In this document: piece after piece, positions 1 through 6,968 of the stretch | Numbering within the stretch: position 1 is the first letter of the stretch | Layout: every line of letters starts with the position of its first letter | NCBI GenBank assembly: GCA_017629415.1 | Contig: JAGBXG010000117.1 | Coordinates: forward strand, 1-10,090 | Length of the DNA: 10,090 nt | Reading direction: 5' to 3' | Origin: Pseudomonadota bacterium | GTDB taxonomy: Bacteria > Myxococcota > Bradymonadia > UBA4248 | Program-made: the position numbers and the translations under genes | The notes under the pieces: generated by a model | Seen by the model: the letters and a program-made list of their open reading frames with translations, nothing else | Told to the model about the DNA's origin: nothing | Database searches by the model: none

Positions 1-225
1 ATCATTGTCAATGGCTTCAAGACGTCCGCAATCAGGCATAAGATCATCCACCGTAATGTACGTATTGGCAACACCATTGAAAATAAAAATACCTTCGAAT
101 ATCCCGACGGAGATGCCGCCAATGCTGCCGGACAACCCGGCAGAGGCGGAGATTCACCCGCCGGTGAAGATGCCTTCGGAATGGATGGTAAATCCGGTTA
201 CACTGGTTTCGTTTACACTTTCTAA
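1..225 (+). CDS. 3' end of an unrecognised protein (partial, 74 codons)
   Basis: The first reading frame is open from base 1 to a TAA at 223-225, so the gene begins before the window. I do not recognise the protein. The visible C-terminus is polar. It has a stretch rich in Gly, Pro, Asp and Ala (GQPGRGGDSPAGEDAFG, about residues 45-61) and ends in aromatic residues (GYTGFVYTF). This could be the tail of a secreted or surface protein with a low-complexity linker, but no catalytic motif or membrane segment is visible. I preferred this frame to the overlapping frame that opens at base 5. Its amino-acid composition is more ordinary, and a strong terminator on the same strand follows 43 bases after its stop. 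Confidence 0.55.
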   Translation: MIVNGFKTSAIRHKIIHRNVRIGNTIENKNTFEYPDGDAANAAGQPGRGGDSPAGEDAFGMDGKSGYTGFVYTF

Positions 226-238
226 TGACCGGCTATGA

Positions 239-316
239 CGGCCTTGCGGCCGCATACGCCGGCTTTGAGGCTCCGCTATTTGCCGCTTTGCTGCAAATAC
301 GCGGAGCCTTTTTTTT
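239..316 (+). terminator. Double hairpin with T8: intrinsic terminator, member of a dispersed palindrome family
   Basis: A small hairpin, CGGCC-ttgc-GGCCG (239-252), comes first. A long hairpin follows: GGCTCCGC-TATTTGC (269-283) pairs with GCAAATA-C-GCGGAGCC (293-308), leaving one unpaired C in the 3' arm. Eight T residues follow (309-316). It lies just after the partial gene ending at 225 and would end its transcript. The core and the bulged C match the palindromes near 1102, 5436, 8842 and 10056. Confidence 0.8.
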
Positions 317-361
317 GAAATGAACTCTTGAATAAGATTTTCCTATCGCTCATTAAAATTT

Positions 362-390
362 AACCCCCGACTCTTTGAAAATCGGGGGTT
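362..390 (-). terminator. Probable terminator of the Cys-rich lipoprotein gene
   Basis: AACCCCCGA (362-370) and TCGGGGGTT (382-390) form a perfect 9-bp stem with an 11-base loop. Read on the minus strand, the stem is followed by AAATTTTAA, a weak T-rich tail. It lies about 70 bases beyond the stop of the minus-strand gene at 461. The tail is imperfect, so it may also act on + strand transcripts. Confidence 0.5.
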
Positions 391-428
391 CTGTACGATA
401 ATACAATTAAATTGCAAAAAATTGTTTA

Positions 429-445
429 CTGAACTTTCTGTTCAG
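429..445. repeat. Perfect inverted repeat CTGAAC-N5-GTTCAG
   Basis: CTGAAC (429-434) and GTTCAG (440-445) are perfectly complementary around five bases. The repeat lies 15 bases past the stop of the minus-strand lipoprotein gene. On that strand a T6 run follows several bases later, so it may be a second, weaker 3' hairpin for that transcript. Confidence 0.4.
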
Positions 446-460
446 CCAATGACATCCGCA

Positions 461-868
461 TTAATTGCATTTATTCTGAATCATACTGCAACCATCATCA
501 CAGAGTTCTTGATTGGTAATTTCACCATCTTCGCATGTAAAGACAGTACCCATCGTGGACATGCAAATTACACCTGAACCCTCACACGAACAAATATCGC
601 CCATACAATTTACAACAACTTCTTGTGAACTATTGTCGTTGCTATTGTCGTTGCTATTGTCACCACAGCTTTCCGTATCGGTAATCTCACCATCTTTGCA
701 GACATAGATTGTGCCGAACATACAGCCCGATTTACCGGTACCTTCGCATGTGCAATCGCCATTGTTGCAGTTGAAGCTGACATCGCTACTTGACGAGTCA
801 TTATCCTCACTACAGGCGTTTGCAAAACAAAGGGCACCCATTAACACGCAAAAAAGTAATTTTTTCAT
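461..868 (-). CDS. Cys-rich lipoprotein with two tandem six-cysteine repeats (135 aa)
   Basis: I do not recognise the family. The ATG at 866-868 is preceded by GAGAGGA at good spacing, and this start gives a lipoprotein signal: Lys-Lys, a hydrophobic core, then ANAC with Cys19 as the probable lipidated residue. The upstream extension of the frame runs through repeats and is unlikely to be coding. The mature protein begins with an acidic and Ser-rich linker. Two related repeats follow, with Cys at 34, 39, 41, 49, 57, 68 and at 88, 93, 95, 102, 112, 123. Both share GD.C.CEG.G, then GT, an aromatic, and DGEIT. They are joined by an Asn-Asp-Ser linker coded by a 12-base tandem repeat (about 632-663). 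Two further Cys, 127 and 134, lie at the C-terminus. The protein is probably exported and disulfide-bonded at the cell surface; its function is unknown. The nearest gene upstream is divergent xdhA, about 730 bases away. Confidence 0.8.
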   Translation of the reverse strand: MKKLLFCVLMGALCFANACSEDNDSSSSDVSFNCNNGDCTCEGTGKSGCMFGTIYVCKDGEITDTESCGDNSNDNSNDNSSQEVVVNCMGDICSCEGSGVICMSTMGTVFTCEDGEITNQELCDDGCSMIQNKCN

Positions 869-888
869 ACGATTCCTCTCAAAGAAAT

Positions 889-927
889 TGGCATAAATTG
901 CCATGGAAAATGTGGCATAAATTGCCA
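889..927. repeat. Two tandem palindromes TGGCATAAATTGCCA, 24 bases apart
   Basis: The 15-base palindrome TGGCA-taaat-TGCCA occurs exactly at 889-903 and again at 913-927. The offset is 24 bases, slightly over two helical turns. Both lie directly upstream of the minus-strand lipoprotein gene, between its ribosome-binding site and any promoter. Their position and symmetry suggest a tandem operator for a dimeric regulator, but no regulator can be named. Confidence 0.5.
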
Positions 928-938
928 TAGAAACAGTC

Positions 939-981
939 ATCCAAAACAATTTGAGATGATAATCTCCAAAACAATTTTGGA
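939..981. repeat. TCCAAAACAATTTTGGA palindrome and a nearby partial copy
   Basis: TCCAAAA-caa-TTTTGGA (965-981) is a perfect inverted repeat. A partial copy, ATCCAAAACAATTT, starts at 939, and a GAGAT/ATCTC dyad lies between them. With the palindromes at 889-927 this makes a dense symmetric array upstream of the minus-strand lipoprotein gene. It could be regulatory; I see no convincing -35/-10 pair within it. Confidence 0.4.
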
Positions 982-1100
982 TATGTGCTGGTATGCTAAA
1001 AATATGCCAGATTTTGGGTTTTATGGATAAGATAAAACTTTTCATGAATTCATTCATTATCTGCGTTGAATAGCACTTTTGTGTTTTGGATGAATAAATA

Positions 1101-1200
1101 AGGCGGCGCCGTATGCCGCCGAAGGCATAGGCGCCGCCAGCGCGGCGTATGCAATGCCTAGCCGCGCTCCCGAAGGCGTATCGGCATACGCCGATAGACG
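1101..1200. repeat. Compound GC-rich palindrome cluster (three abutting hairpins)
   Basis: Three hairpins lie side by side in AT-rich intergenic DNA. The first (1102-1138) pairs GGCGGCGCC with GGCGCCGCC and TATGCC with GGCATA. The second (1139-1168) pairs AGCGCGGC with GCCGCGCT. The third pairs GGCGTAT (1175-1181) with ATACGCC (1186-1192), or alternatively TATCGGC with GCCGATA. Read on the minus strand, the first two show the same order as the palindromes elsewhere in the window: arm, TATGC-like core, loop, GCATA, one unpaired C, arm. The arrangement resembles a clustered REP/BIME element. There is no T-run after it, so it is not an evident terminator. Confidence 0.65.
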
Positions 1201-1461
1201 AGCTTCCAAAAAGTGGGAAGATAAAAATGGAAAAATGAGAATAACAATAGTGTAACATATTTTATACATAATATAACAAATCTTGTGTGTGATGAAATAT
1301 GGTTTTGGATTTAGAAAAAGAACATCGTATTTTGTAAGATGAGAAATGAATGAGAATTCAGTTTTCTAACATTAGAAAGAATGTTGGGCTGGGCAAAGTT
1401 CGAAAGGTAGATGTGTTGTGTGTATTTTACCTACATTAGCCCACAAAAAACCGCTTAAAAC

Positions 1462-1491
1462 TTGAAGATAACGTGATTTTTTGGGTTTAAT
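1462..1491 (+). promoter_or_regulatory. Possible promoter for the xdh operon
   Basis: TTGAAG (1462-1467) and TTTAAT (1486-1491) are separated by 18 bases and resemble a sigma-70 -35/-10 pair about 105 bases upstream of xdhA. The surrounding DNA is AT-rich and similar matches occur by chance, so this is only a candidate. Otherwise 1260-1530 holds no gene or repeat that I can support. Confidence 0.25.
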
Positions 1492-1532
1492 TGCATGCGA
1501 ATTCGTAATAATTTGAAATGTGGTATTTTTCG

Positions 1533-1557
1533 AAGTTCCCGGCATGACCGAGAACTT
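1533..1557 (+). promoter_or_regulatory. Hairpin in the xdhA leader
   Basis: AAGTTC-c-CGG (1533-1542) and CCG-a-GAACTT (1548-1557) pair around CATGA with a single C/A mismatch. It lies 40 bases before the xdhA start. It could be an operator for a regulator of purine catabolism or a leader RNA hairpin; the sequence does not distinguish these. Confidence 0.35.
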
Positions 1558-1597
1558 GTCATCAGGCGCGTTGATGCGCATTTTTAAGGGGAAGGAT

Positions 1598-3055
1598 ATG
1601 AATCGAATCCGCTGCATGATTAATGATGTGCGGTACGAAATTGAAGGCGTTTCGCCGACGATGTCGCTGCTGCATTATCTGAGGGATGTGCTGCATCTGA
1701 CAGGTACCAAAGAAGGTTGTAACGAAGGCGATTGCGGTGCTTGTACCGTGATTTTCCGCGATGATTCTGGGGATGAACCCCGTTATCGCGCTGTCAACTC
1801 GTGCCTGATTTATTTGCCCATGATGCACGGCAAACGCTTTTATACGATTGAAGGCATTGGCGAAGATGGCAAACGTCATCCCGTTCAGGAATCGATTCTG
1901 AAGAATTATGCCTCGCAATGCGGTTATTGTACGCCCGGCGTGGCGATGAGCCTGTTTGAAGCCCATTATCGTCACGACATGAAAGAACCGTGGCAGTTTG
2001 TGGAACAGATGGCCGGCAACCTTTGCCGCTGCACCGGCTATCGTCCGATTACCGAATGCGTACACGAACTGGCAGGGCAGGGTAAGAATGACCGTTTTGC
2101 CCAAAAACTGCATGAACCGGCCGAAGGCGTCGAAACACTCGATTATACCTACGAAGATATTCGGTTCTATGTGCCCAACACGCTTGAGGAAGCCATCGAT
2201 TTCAAATCGTCGCATCCCGATGCCATGGTCGTTTCGGGTGCCACCGATGTCGGCGTCATTATTAACAAGAAAATGCCTTGTACAACGCGGACTTTCATGA
2301 ACCTGAGCAATATCCGCGAATTGCGCAAGATGAGCGAAGATGACAAGTTTGTTCATATCGGCGCAACCGCCCGTTTGAGCGATGTCGAATTGTATTGTCA
2401 GGATCGTTGCGTGCCGCTTGGTCGCATTTTGCGTTTCTTCTCGGCGCACCAGATTAAACAGGTGGCTTGCATGTCCGGCTCCGTGTCCGGTGCCTCCCCC
2501 GTCGGCGATATCGCCCCCATTCTCGTTGCCCTCGATGCCGATGTCCGCGTCATGTCATCGCGCGGTGAACGCCGCATGAAGATGAGCGAGTTTATTGTCG
2601 GTTATCGCAAAACCTCGCTGGAAAAAGATGAATTTGTGATTGGGTTTGATATCCCCAAACTTTCTGCCGATGCACGTTGCGCTGCCTACAAAGTTTCAAA
2701 ACGTCAGGAACTGGATATCAGCTGCGTTTCGGCGTGTTTCTATGTCGAAACAGATGCTTCCAATGTCGTCACCAAGGTGCGCTTGGCTTATGGCGGCATG
2801 GCTGCCGTGCCCGGTGCGCGCGCCAAGCTTGCCGAAGTTGCCCTCATGGGCAAAGTCTGGAACGAAGACACCGTCGAAGCTGCCGCTCAGCAAATCGCCG
2901 AAGATTTCAAACCGATCAGCGATTTCCGCGCCAGTGCATGGTATCGCGGCGAAGTGGCCGCCAACTTGCTCCGCGGATTCTATGTTGAAACGCTGACCGA
3001 CCGTCAGCCGCGCCGTATGTATCGACCTGCTTCCACACTTCAACTGGGGATGTAA
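1598..3055 (+). CDS. xdhA: Xanthine dehydrogenase small subunit, 2Fe-2S and FAD domains (485 aa)
   Basis: This is the electron-transfer subunit of cytoplasmic xanthine dehydrogenase. It passes electrons from the molybdenum subunit through two 2Fe-2S clusters to FAD and then, in this family, to NAD+. The plant-type ferredoxin domain has Cys41, 46, 49 and 69 (GCNEGDCGACTV, then NSC). The second cluster domain has Cys108 and 111 (QCGYCTPG) and Cys143 and 145 (GNLCRCTGYRP). The FAD-binding domain begins near residue 188 and includes VVSGATDVGV (211-220) and a later SGSVSGASPVGDIAP. A C-terminal FAD-associated domain completes the protein. Its length is close to that of known bacterial XdhA (about 460-490). 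I chose ATG 1598 because GGGGAAGG precedes it and the conserved domain starts there; the frame stays open to 1520 but that extension is not family-like. The stop is three bases before xdhB. Confidence 0.93.
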   Translation: MNRIRCMINDVRYEIEGVSPTMSLLHYLRDVLHLTGTKEGCNEGDCGACTVIFRDDSGDEPRYRAVNSCLIYLPMMHGKRFYTIEGIGEDGKRHPVQESILKNYASQCGYCTPGVAMSLFEAHYRHDMKEPWQFVEQMAGNLCRCTGYRPITECVHELAGQGKNDRFAQKLHEPAEGVETLDYTYEDIRFYVPNTLEEAIDFKSSHPDAMVVSGATDVGVIINKKMPCTTRTFMNLSNIRELRKMSEDDKFVHIGATARLSDVELYCQDRCVPLGRILRFFSAHQIKQVACMSGSVSGASPVGDIAPILVALDADVRVMSSRGERRMKMSEFIVGYRKTSLEKDEFVIGFDIPKLSADARCAAYKVSKRQELDISCVSACFYVETDASNVVTKVRLAYGGMAAVPGARAKLAEVALMGKVWNEDTVEAAAQQIAEDFKPISDFRASAWYRGEVAANLLRGFYVETLTDRQPRRMYRPASTLQLGM

Positions 3056-3058
3056 ACC

Positions 3059-5380
3059 ATGAAAGATCCAAAACGCATCAGCCCTCTGCACGAGGATGCC
3101 GTCCACGAGAGTGCCTGGAAACACGTGACCGGGCGCGCACAGTTCATTAACGATATGCCGTTAAAAGATGGTCTTGTCGGTCGTATCATTGCTTCTCCCG
3201 TCGCCCATGGCCGTATCCTGAAACTCGATACCACCGAAGCCATGAAAATTGACGGTGTCGTCGCCATTTTAACCGCCCGCGATATCCCCGGTGATAACGA
3301 CGTTTCCGCCATCTATCACGATGAAGAAATGCTCGCGTCGTCCGAAGTCAACTGCGTCGGTCAGGCCATCGCCCTCGTTTTGGGCGAAAGCTACGAAGCC
3401 TGCGATGAAGCTGCCAAACGCGTCGTTCTCGACATCGATCCGCTCGAAGCTGTCATTGATATCCGCGATGCCATTGCCAAAAATAGCATGCATCCCGGCG
3501 AACATATCATTGCACGCGGCGATCTCGATGAAGCCTTTGCAAAGGCCGATTTCGTGCTCGAAGGCGAAGTTGAATCTCCGGGCCAGGAACACTGGTACCT
3601 CGAAACGCACTGCGCCCATGCCGAAGTCAACGAAGATGACGACCTCGTCGTTTATGCTTCCAGCCAGAATCCACGCGAAGTTCAGGCCAAAATTGCCGAA
3701 ATCCTTCACATTCCCGAAAGCCATGTCGTCGTCATTATGCCGCGCATGGGCGGGGGCTTTGGTGGCAAAGAAACCCAGGGCGCACAATATGCCGGCCTTG
3801 CCGCACTCGGTGCCTGGGTGACGCGTCGTCCCGTCCGCATCTGGCTCAATCGCGACGAAGACATGATGTACAGCGGCAAACGTCATCCGTTCTACTCCAA
3901 ATATCGCGCCGCGTTCTCAAACGATGGTCACATTCTTGGTCTGCATGTCCAGACCTGGAACAACGGCGGCTGGGCACACGATTTGTCGCGTTCCATTCTG
4001 GATCGTTGTCTGTTCCATCTCGATGGTTCCTATTTCATTCCGGCGCTTCACTTTGAAGGCCATATTGCCAAGACAAACCTGCCTTCCAACACGGCATTCC
4101 GTGGTTTTGGCGGCCCGCAGGGCTTCATGGTCACCGAAACGGTCATGAACCGCGCCGCCCGTCATCTCGGCATGGAACCGCTCGACATTCGTCGTCTGAA
4201 CTATTATGGCGATGCCCCGCGCAACATCATGCAGTACGGTGCAGAGCTTAAGAATTTCCGCCTTCCGCGCATGACCGACGAAATCCTTGCTTCGTCCAAA
4301 TACCTTGAACGCAAGGCCGAAATCGATGCCTTTAATGCCAAAAGCCGTTATGTCAAACGCGGTATCGGCTTTATGCCTGTCAAATTCGGAATTTCGTTCA
4401 TCAATACGATGCTCAATCAGGCCGGCGCTCTCGTCCTCGTCTATACCGATGGTTCTGTGGCCATCAACCACGGCGGTGCCGAAATGGGTCAGGGTCTTCA
4501 CACCAAGATGGTTGCCATCGCAGCGCACGATCTCGGCATCAAACCCGAAAAAATCCGCCTGATGAACACGCGCACCGACAAAGTGCCTAACGCTTCGGCA
4601 ACCGCGGCTTCCAGCGGTACCGATCTCAACGGCGCGGCCATTCACAATGCCTGCGAGCAAATCACCGCACGTCTGCGCAAAGTCGCGGCCAAGCATCTCA
4701 ATTTGGCTGATGACATGGCCGATCAAATCGTTTTCGACAATGACATGTGTCTTGCGCCGGGTTGCGAGCCCATCACGATGAAGCAAGTCATCAACTGGGC
4801 CTATTGCGACCGTGTCCAGCTGTCTGCCGCCGGTTACTATGCCACACCGGGTATTGGCTACGATGCCGAAAAAGGCCGTGGCGTGCCGTTTGCTTACTAT
4901 TCCTACGGCGTTTGCGTCCTCGAAATCGAACTTTCCACCCTCACTGGTGAATATCGTCTCGTCGATGTCGAAGCTATTCATGATGTCGGCGATGCCATTC
5001 TTCCCAACATCGATCGCGGCCAAGTCGAAGGTGCCTTTGCCCAAGGTTACGGCTGGCTTTCCTGCGAAGAACTCGTCTGGGGCAAAGATGGCTCGCTCAA
5101 AACGCACTCGCCGGCCACCTACAAAATCCCGACCATTGGCACGATTCCCGATCCCGAGCACTTCCGCCTGCGTCTCCTCACCGATGCCACCGCCGAAGCT
5201 GTTCACGGTTCCAAGGCCGTTGGCGAGCCGCCGTTTGTTCTGGCATTGGCACTGGTTCAGGCGCTTGAACATGCGGTTTGTGCGGCAGGCAGCGATGCCA
5301 AACGCGATCCGCAAATTTCCTGGCCCGCCACCCCCGAATCCGTCCTGAAGGCCATCTACCACCAGAAAGGCTTGATGTAA
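3059..5380 (+). CDS. xdhB: Xanthine dehydrogenase large subunit, molybdenum-binding (773 aa)
   Basis: This subunit hydroxylates hypoxanthine to xanthine and xanthine to urate at a molybdenum-pterin centre. The order of motifs follows the bovine enzyme closely from my memory of the family. GQEHWYLETHC has Glu182, equivalent to the substrate-binding Glu802 of the bovine enzyme. The cofactor loop GGGFGGKE is at 231-238. AFRGFGGPQG has Arg348, equivalent to bovine Arg880. GGAEMGQGLHTKM lies mid-protein. SKAVGEPPF near the end contains Glu723, equivalent to the catalytic base Glu1261. Keeping both Glu182 and Arg348 favours xanthine dehydrogenase over aldehyde oxidase. The length matches known XdhB (about 770-780), so nothing is missing. 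The ATG at 3059 has TGGGGAT upstream inside the end of xdhA, and the two genes are almost certainly co-transcribed. No xdhC follows. Confidence 0.94.
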   Translation: MKDPKRISPLHEDAVHESAWKHVTGRAQFINDMPLKDGLVGRIIASPVAHGRILKLDTTEAMKIDGVVAILTARDIPGDNDVSAIYHDEEMLASSEVNCVGQAIALVLGESYEACDEAAKRVVLDIDPLEAVIDIRDAIAKNSMHPGEHIIARGDLDEAFAKADFVLEGEVESPGQEHWYLETHCAHAEVNEDDDLVVYASSQNPREVQAKIAEILHIPESHVVVIMPRMGGGFGGKETQGAQYAGLAALGAWVTRRPVRIWLNRDEDMMYSGKRHPFYSKYRAAFSNDGHILGLHVQTWNNGGWAHDLSRSILDRCLFHLDGSYFIPALHFEGHIAKTNLPSNTAFRGFGGPQGFMVTETVMNRAARHLGMEPLDIRRLNYYGDAPRNIMQYGAELKNFRLPRMTDEILASSKYLERKAEIDAFNAKSRYVKRGIGFMPVKFGISFINTMLNQAGALVLVYTDGSVAINHGGAEMGQGLHTKMVAIAAHDLGIKPEKIRLMNTRTDKVPNASATAASSGTDLNGAAIHNACEQITARLRKVAAKHLNLADDMADQIVFDNDMCLAPGCEPITMKQVINWAYCDRVQLSAAGYYATPGIGYDAEKGRGVPFAYYSYGVCVLEIELSTLTGEYRLVDVEAIHDVGDAILPNIDRGQVEGAFAQGYGWLSCEELVWGKDGSLKTHSPATYKIPTIGTIPDPEHFRLRLLTDATAEAVHGSKAVGEPPFVLALALVQALEHAVCAAGSDAKRDPQISWPATPESVLKAIYHQKGLM

Positions 5381-5405
5381 GAGTCTTTTCTCATCAACGT
5401 TTGCC

Positions 5406-5468
5406 TATCGGGCCTTTGGCCCGATACGGCGCACAACGCCGCTATGCGATGCATACGCGGCGTTTTTT
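5406..5468 (+). terminator. Double-hairpin terminator of the xdh operon
   Basis: Hairpin one is perfect: TATCGGGCC (5406-5414), TTT, GGCCCGATA (5418-5426). Hairpin two pairs ACGCCGC-TATGC (5436-5447) with GCATA-C-GCGGCGT (5451-5463), leaving one unpaired C, and runs into six T residues (5463-5468). It begins 26 bases after the xdhB stop. The second hairpin has the same core and bulged C as the other dispersed palindromes. The order (short GC hairpin, then core palindrome) matches the copies at 239 and 10035. Confidence 0.85.
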
Positions 5469-5487
5469 ATGTTGATGTGTGGCCAGC

Positions 5488-5595
5488 CTGAACAAAACTT
5501 AACCATGGGTTACAACTCAGGTAATACGCTTGTTTTTTGTAAGAAAATATGCGTCCAACTGAGGAAAGCCCCCCCGACTGAACAAAAACTAACCA
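5488..5595 (+). repeat. Pair of 18-base direct repeats, 90 bases apart
   Basis: CTGAACAAAACTTAACCA (5488-5505) and CTGAACAAAAACTAACCA (5578-5595) agree at 16 of 18 positions. Both lie in the leader of the lipoprotein gene that starts at 5607, and the second copy occupies the place where a ribosome-binding site is expected. They could be duplicated binding sites or traces of a local duplication. Confidence 0.4.
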
Positions 5596-5606
5596 CAGAA
5601 AACCAA

Positions 5607-6335
5607 ATGCATAAGAATATCTTTCGTGTCGCAGTCGCTTCGTTAATATCTGTATTCTCATTTGGATGCCATCCTGCTGAATCGGTCAATCCGAATCCAA
5701 AAATCTTTGATATAGATAAATCTGCACCACTCGAATGGCGTTTTTACTCACAGGAAGCCTCAAATCCCACAGTCAAAGCATTGTTCGAAGAAGCTCAGAA
5801 AATTGTCAATCAATCCAAACATCCAAAGGGAAAACTCGAATCTGCCTCCAGACACCTGGGTCCATGGTTTATCATTGAATATCCGGATTTATCCTCGGAT
5901 CCCAATCTCTATGATGAGTCACCCAATTTGTCACAGGTTTATCTTGTCGATTTACATGCCAAACGACTCATCACACATAACGACTGGAATGTTATCCTGC
6001 CACTCTATCAGCTCATTCTCAGGGATATTCACTCATATCCTGATAACCGGGAACACGATGTAATAACAATGGCTGAGATTACCTCCATCGTCGCATTCGG
6101 ACATCAGAACTACAATAATCCTTTATCTGATGAAAATTCACAGCCTGTATTTGAATCAGATCCGCAAAAGCCAGATTCTGCTACCCTCTGGTATTATATC
6201 CATCCAGAAAACGCATTCGAGGAAGCGAAAATACATTGTGTTCTAAAAATATCGGAATCAGGTGTCGACTTCTCCACCTTTAAACGCGACTACAGTGATA
6301 ATGATTTCAATCCTTTGCACGAAGTAAAGGGATGA
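5607..6335 (+). CDS. Putative lipoprotein of unknown function (242 aa)
   Basis: I do not recognise this protein. The chosen ATG (5607) opens a short signal with His-Lys, a hydrophobic core and SFGC, making Cys21 a probable lipidation site. The lipobox is imperfect because Phe precedes Gly. A start at 5469 is in frame but would put the signal in the middle of the protein, so I rejected it. No strong ribosome-binding site precedes 5607. The mature part is soluble in character, with many Asp, Asn, Ser, Pro and aromatic residues, no repeats and no second membrane segment. Cys is nearly absent apart from one late residue (IHCVL). The codon use is more AT-rich than in xdhAB. Its last 78 bases overlap, on the opposite strand, the degraded 3' end of the phage sheath frame. 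Confidence 0.65.
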   Translation: MHKNIFRVAVASLISVFSFGCHPAESVNPNPKIFDIDKSAPLEWRFYSQEASNPTVKALFEEAQKIVNQSKHPKGKLESASRHLGPWFIIEYPDLSSDPNLYDESPNLSQVYLVDLHAKRLITHNDWNVILPLYQLILRDIHSYPDNREHDVITMAEITSIVAFGHQNYNNPLSDENSQPVFESDPQKPDSATLWYYIHPENAFEEAKIHCVLKISESGVDFSTFKRDYSDNDFNPLHEVKG

Positions 6336-6797
6336 AACCAGATACAAAGTAAATCCCGGGCACTGCAACACACCTGACATAGCTTTATTCAGACATTCCC
6401 AAAAGTTTTGAATCGCGCCCATGCCTTCTAATGTTTTGAAATATGATACAAGATCGTTTTTGTAGATATTTCGCCCGTCTTCACCGTTGTTGACCTTACC
6501 CAAATAACTGGTATTGAATAGCGTTTTTACATCATTGCCAATCTGATCTAATACGCGCATCGGTCTGTTCTTTGAAAAGATATAACTTTTTGTCGGCGTG
6601 AATGTGTGCAAACTGTTCTGATCTTTTTCGATAACAATGGCACCGTCCCCCCGGCGGCTCAGAATGAGTTTTCCGGCGTTCAATGCATCCACAATATCAT
6701 CATGTTTGACAGGATCATCATTGACAGCAATAGCGCCCGGAATGACTGCACCCGTCAAGCTTTGGGTGATGCTTGCGCCGGCTTCAAGACTTGCCAC
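6258..6797 (-). pseudogene. Truncated contractile phage tail-sheath protein (C-terminal part)
   Basis: Residues 1-132 of this 179-codon frame (6402-6797) read like the last third of a myophage tail-sheath protein of the XkdK/gpFI type. Recognisable blocks are AGASITQSLTG (6-16), DALNAGKLILSRRGDGAIVIEKD (37-59, an internal part), NSLHTFTP (61-68), FSKNRPMRVLDQIGNDV (74-90), YLGKVNNGEDGR (98-109) and YFKTLEGMGAIQNF (119-132). The usual ending, which varies around a PVDSMEKLY-like motif, is missing: after residue 132 the sequence is unrelated and runs into the convergent lipoprotein gene. The only starts are a GTG at 6797 and internal codons, and two-thirds of a normal sheath (about 350-480 aa) is absent. 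I read it as a relic of a prophage or tail-derived particle. It could still be translated, but not as a working sheath. Confidence 0.65.
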
Positions 6798-6836
6798 GGC
6801 CCCCTCATCTATAAAAGCAATTGTTCAGATATTCCC
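6798..6836 (+). repeat. Partial, diverged copy of the permease-flanking repeat end
   Basis: GGCCCCCTCAT at 6798-6808, followed by TATAAAAGCAATTGTTCAGATATTC-like sequence, resembles the DNA at 8882-8915 (GGCCCCCTC, then AAAAGTAATTGTTTAGAGATTC). Twenty-two of 27 aligned bases agree from AAAAG onwards, with mostly transition differences. The start of the reverse-complemented copy near 10035 is also similar (GGCCCCCTCAT, then TATAAAA). The sheath fragment stops being recognisable exactly here. Confidence 0.4.
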
Positions 6837-6968
6837 TAAAGCAGCTGAGATTGACGGCATCTGGACCATTTGCTGGAATTTATCAGGTCTGAGCTGCCAA
6901 ACTTTCTAATATGAAAAGTGGTTTGCATGTCATATTCGCAATTTCATTTAATGATAAACCGCTATTTT

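Noticed and set aside
5..238. Open frame of 77 codons overlapping the partial gene at 1-225
   Set aside because: Its composition is rich in Pro, Ser and Met as expected of an out-of-frame reading, and the frame starting at base 1 is more protein-like and ends before the terminator.
869..1258. N-terminal extension of the Cys-rich lipoprotein frame
   Set aside because: It translates intergenic palindromes and the GC-rich cluster, and it would bury the signal peptide and its good ribosome-binding site.
1566..1585. Possible attenuator hairpin GCGC-gttgat-GCGC followed by ATTTTT before xdhA
   Set aside because: The stem is only four base pairs and the T-run is short; it is too weak to call a terminator.
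1562..5362. Long open frames antisense to xdhA and xdhB (for example 3917-5362 minus, 481 codons)
   Set aside because: They mirror the strong codon bias of the real genes on the other strand and show no recognisable domain or start signal.
6828..6905. In-frame continuation of the sheath fragment upstream of a TGA
   Set aside because: It could be read as a nonsense mutation in a longer sheath gene, but 6798-6836 resembles repeat flank DNA from near 8882 and the residues do not match sheath blocks that I recognise.
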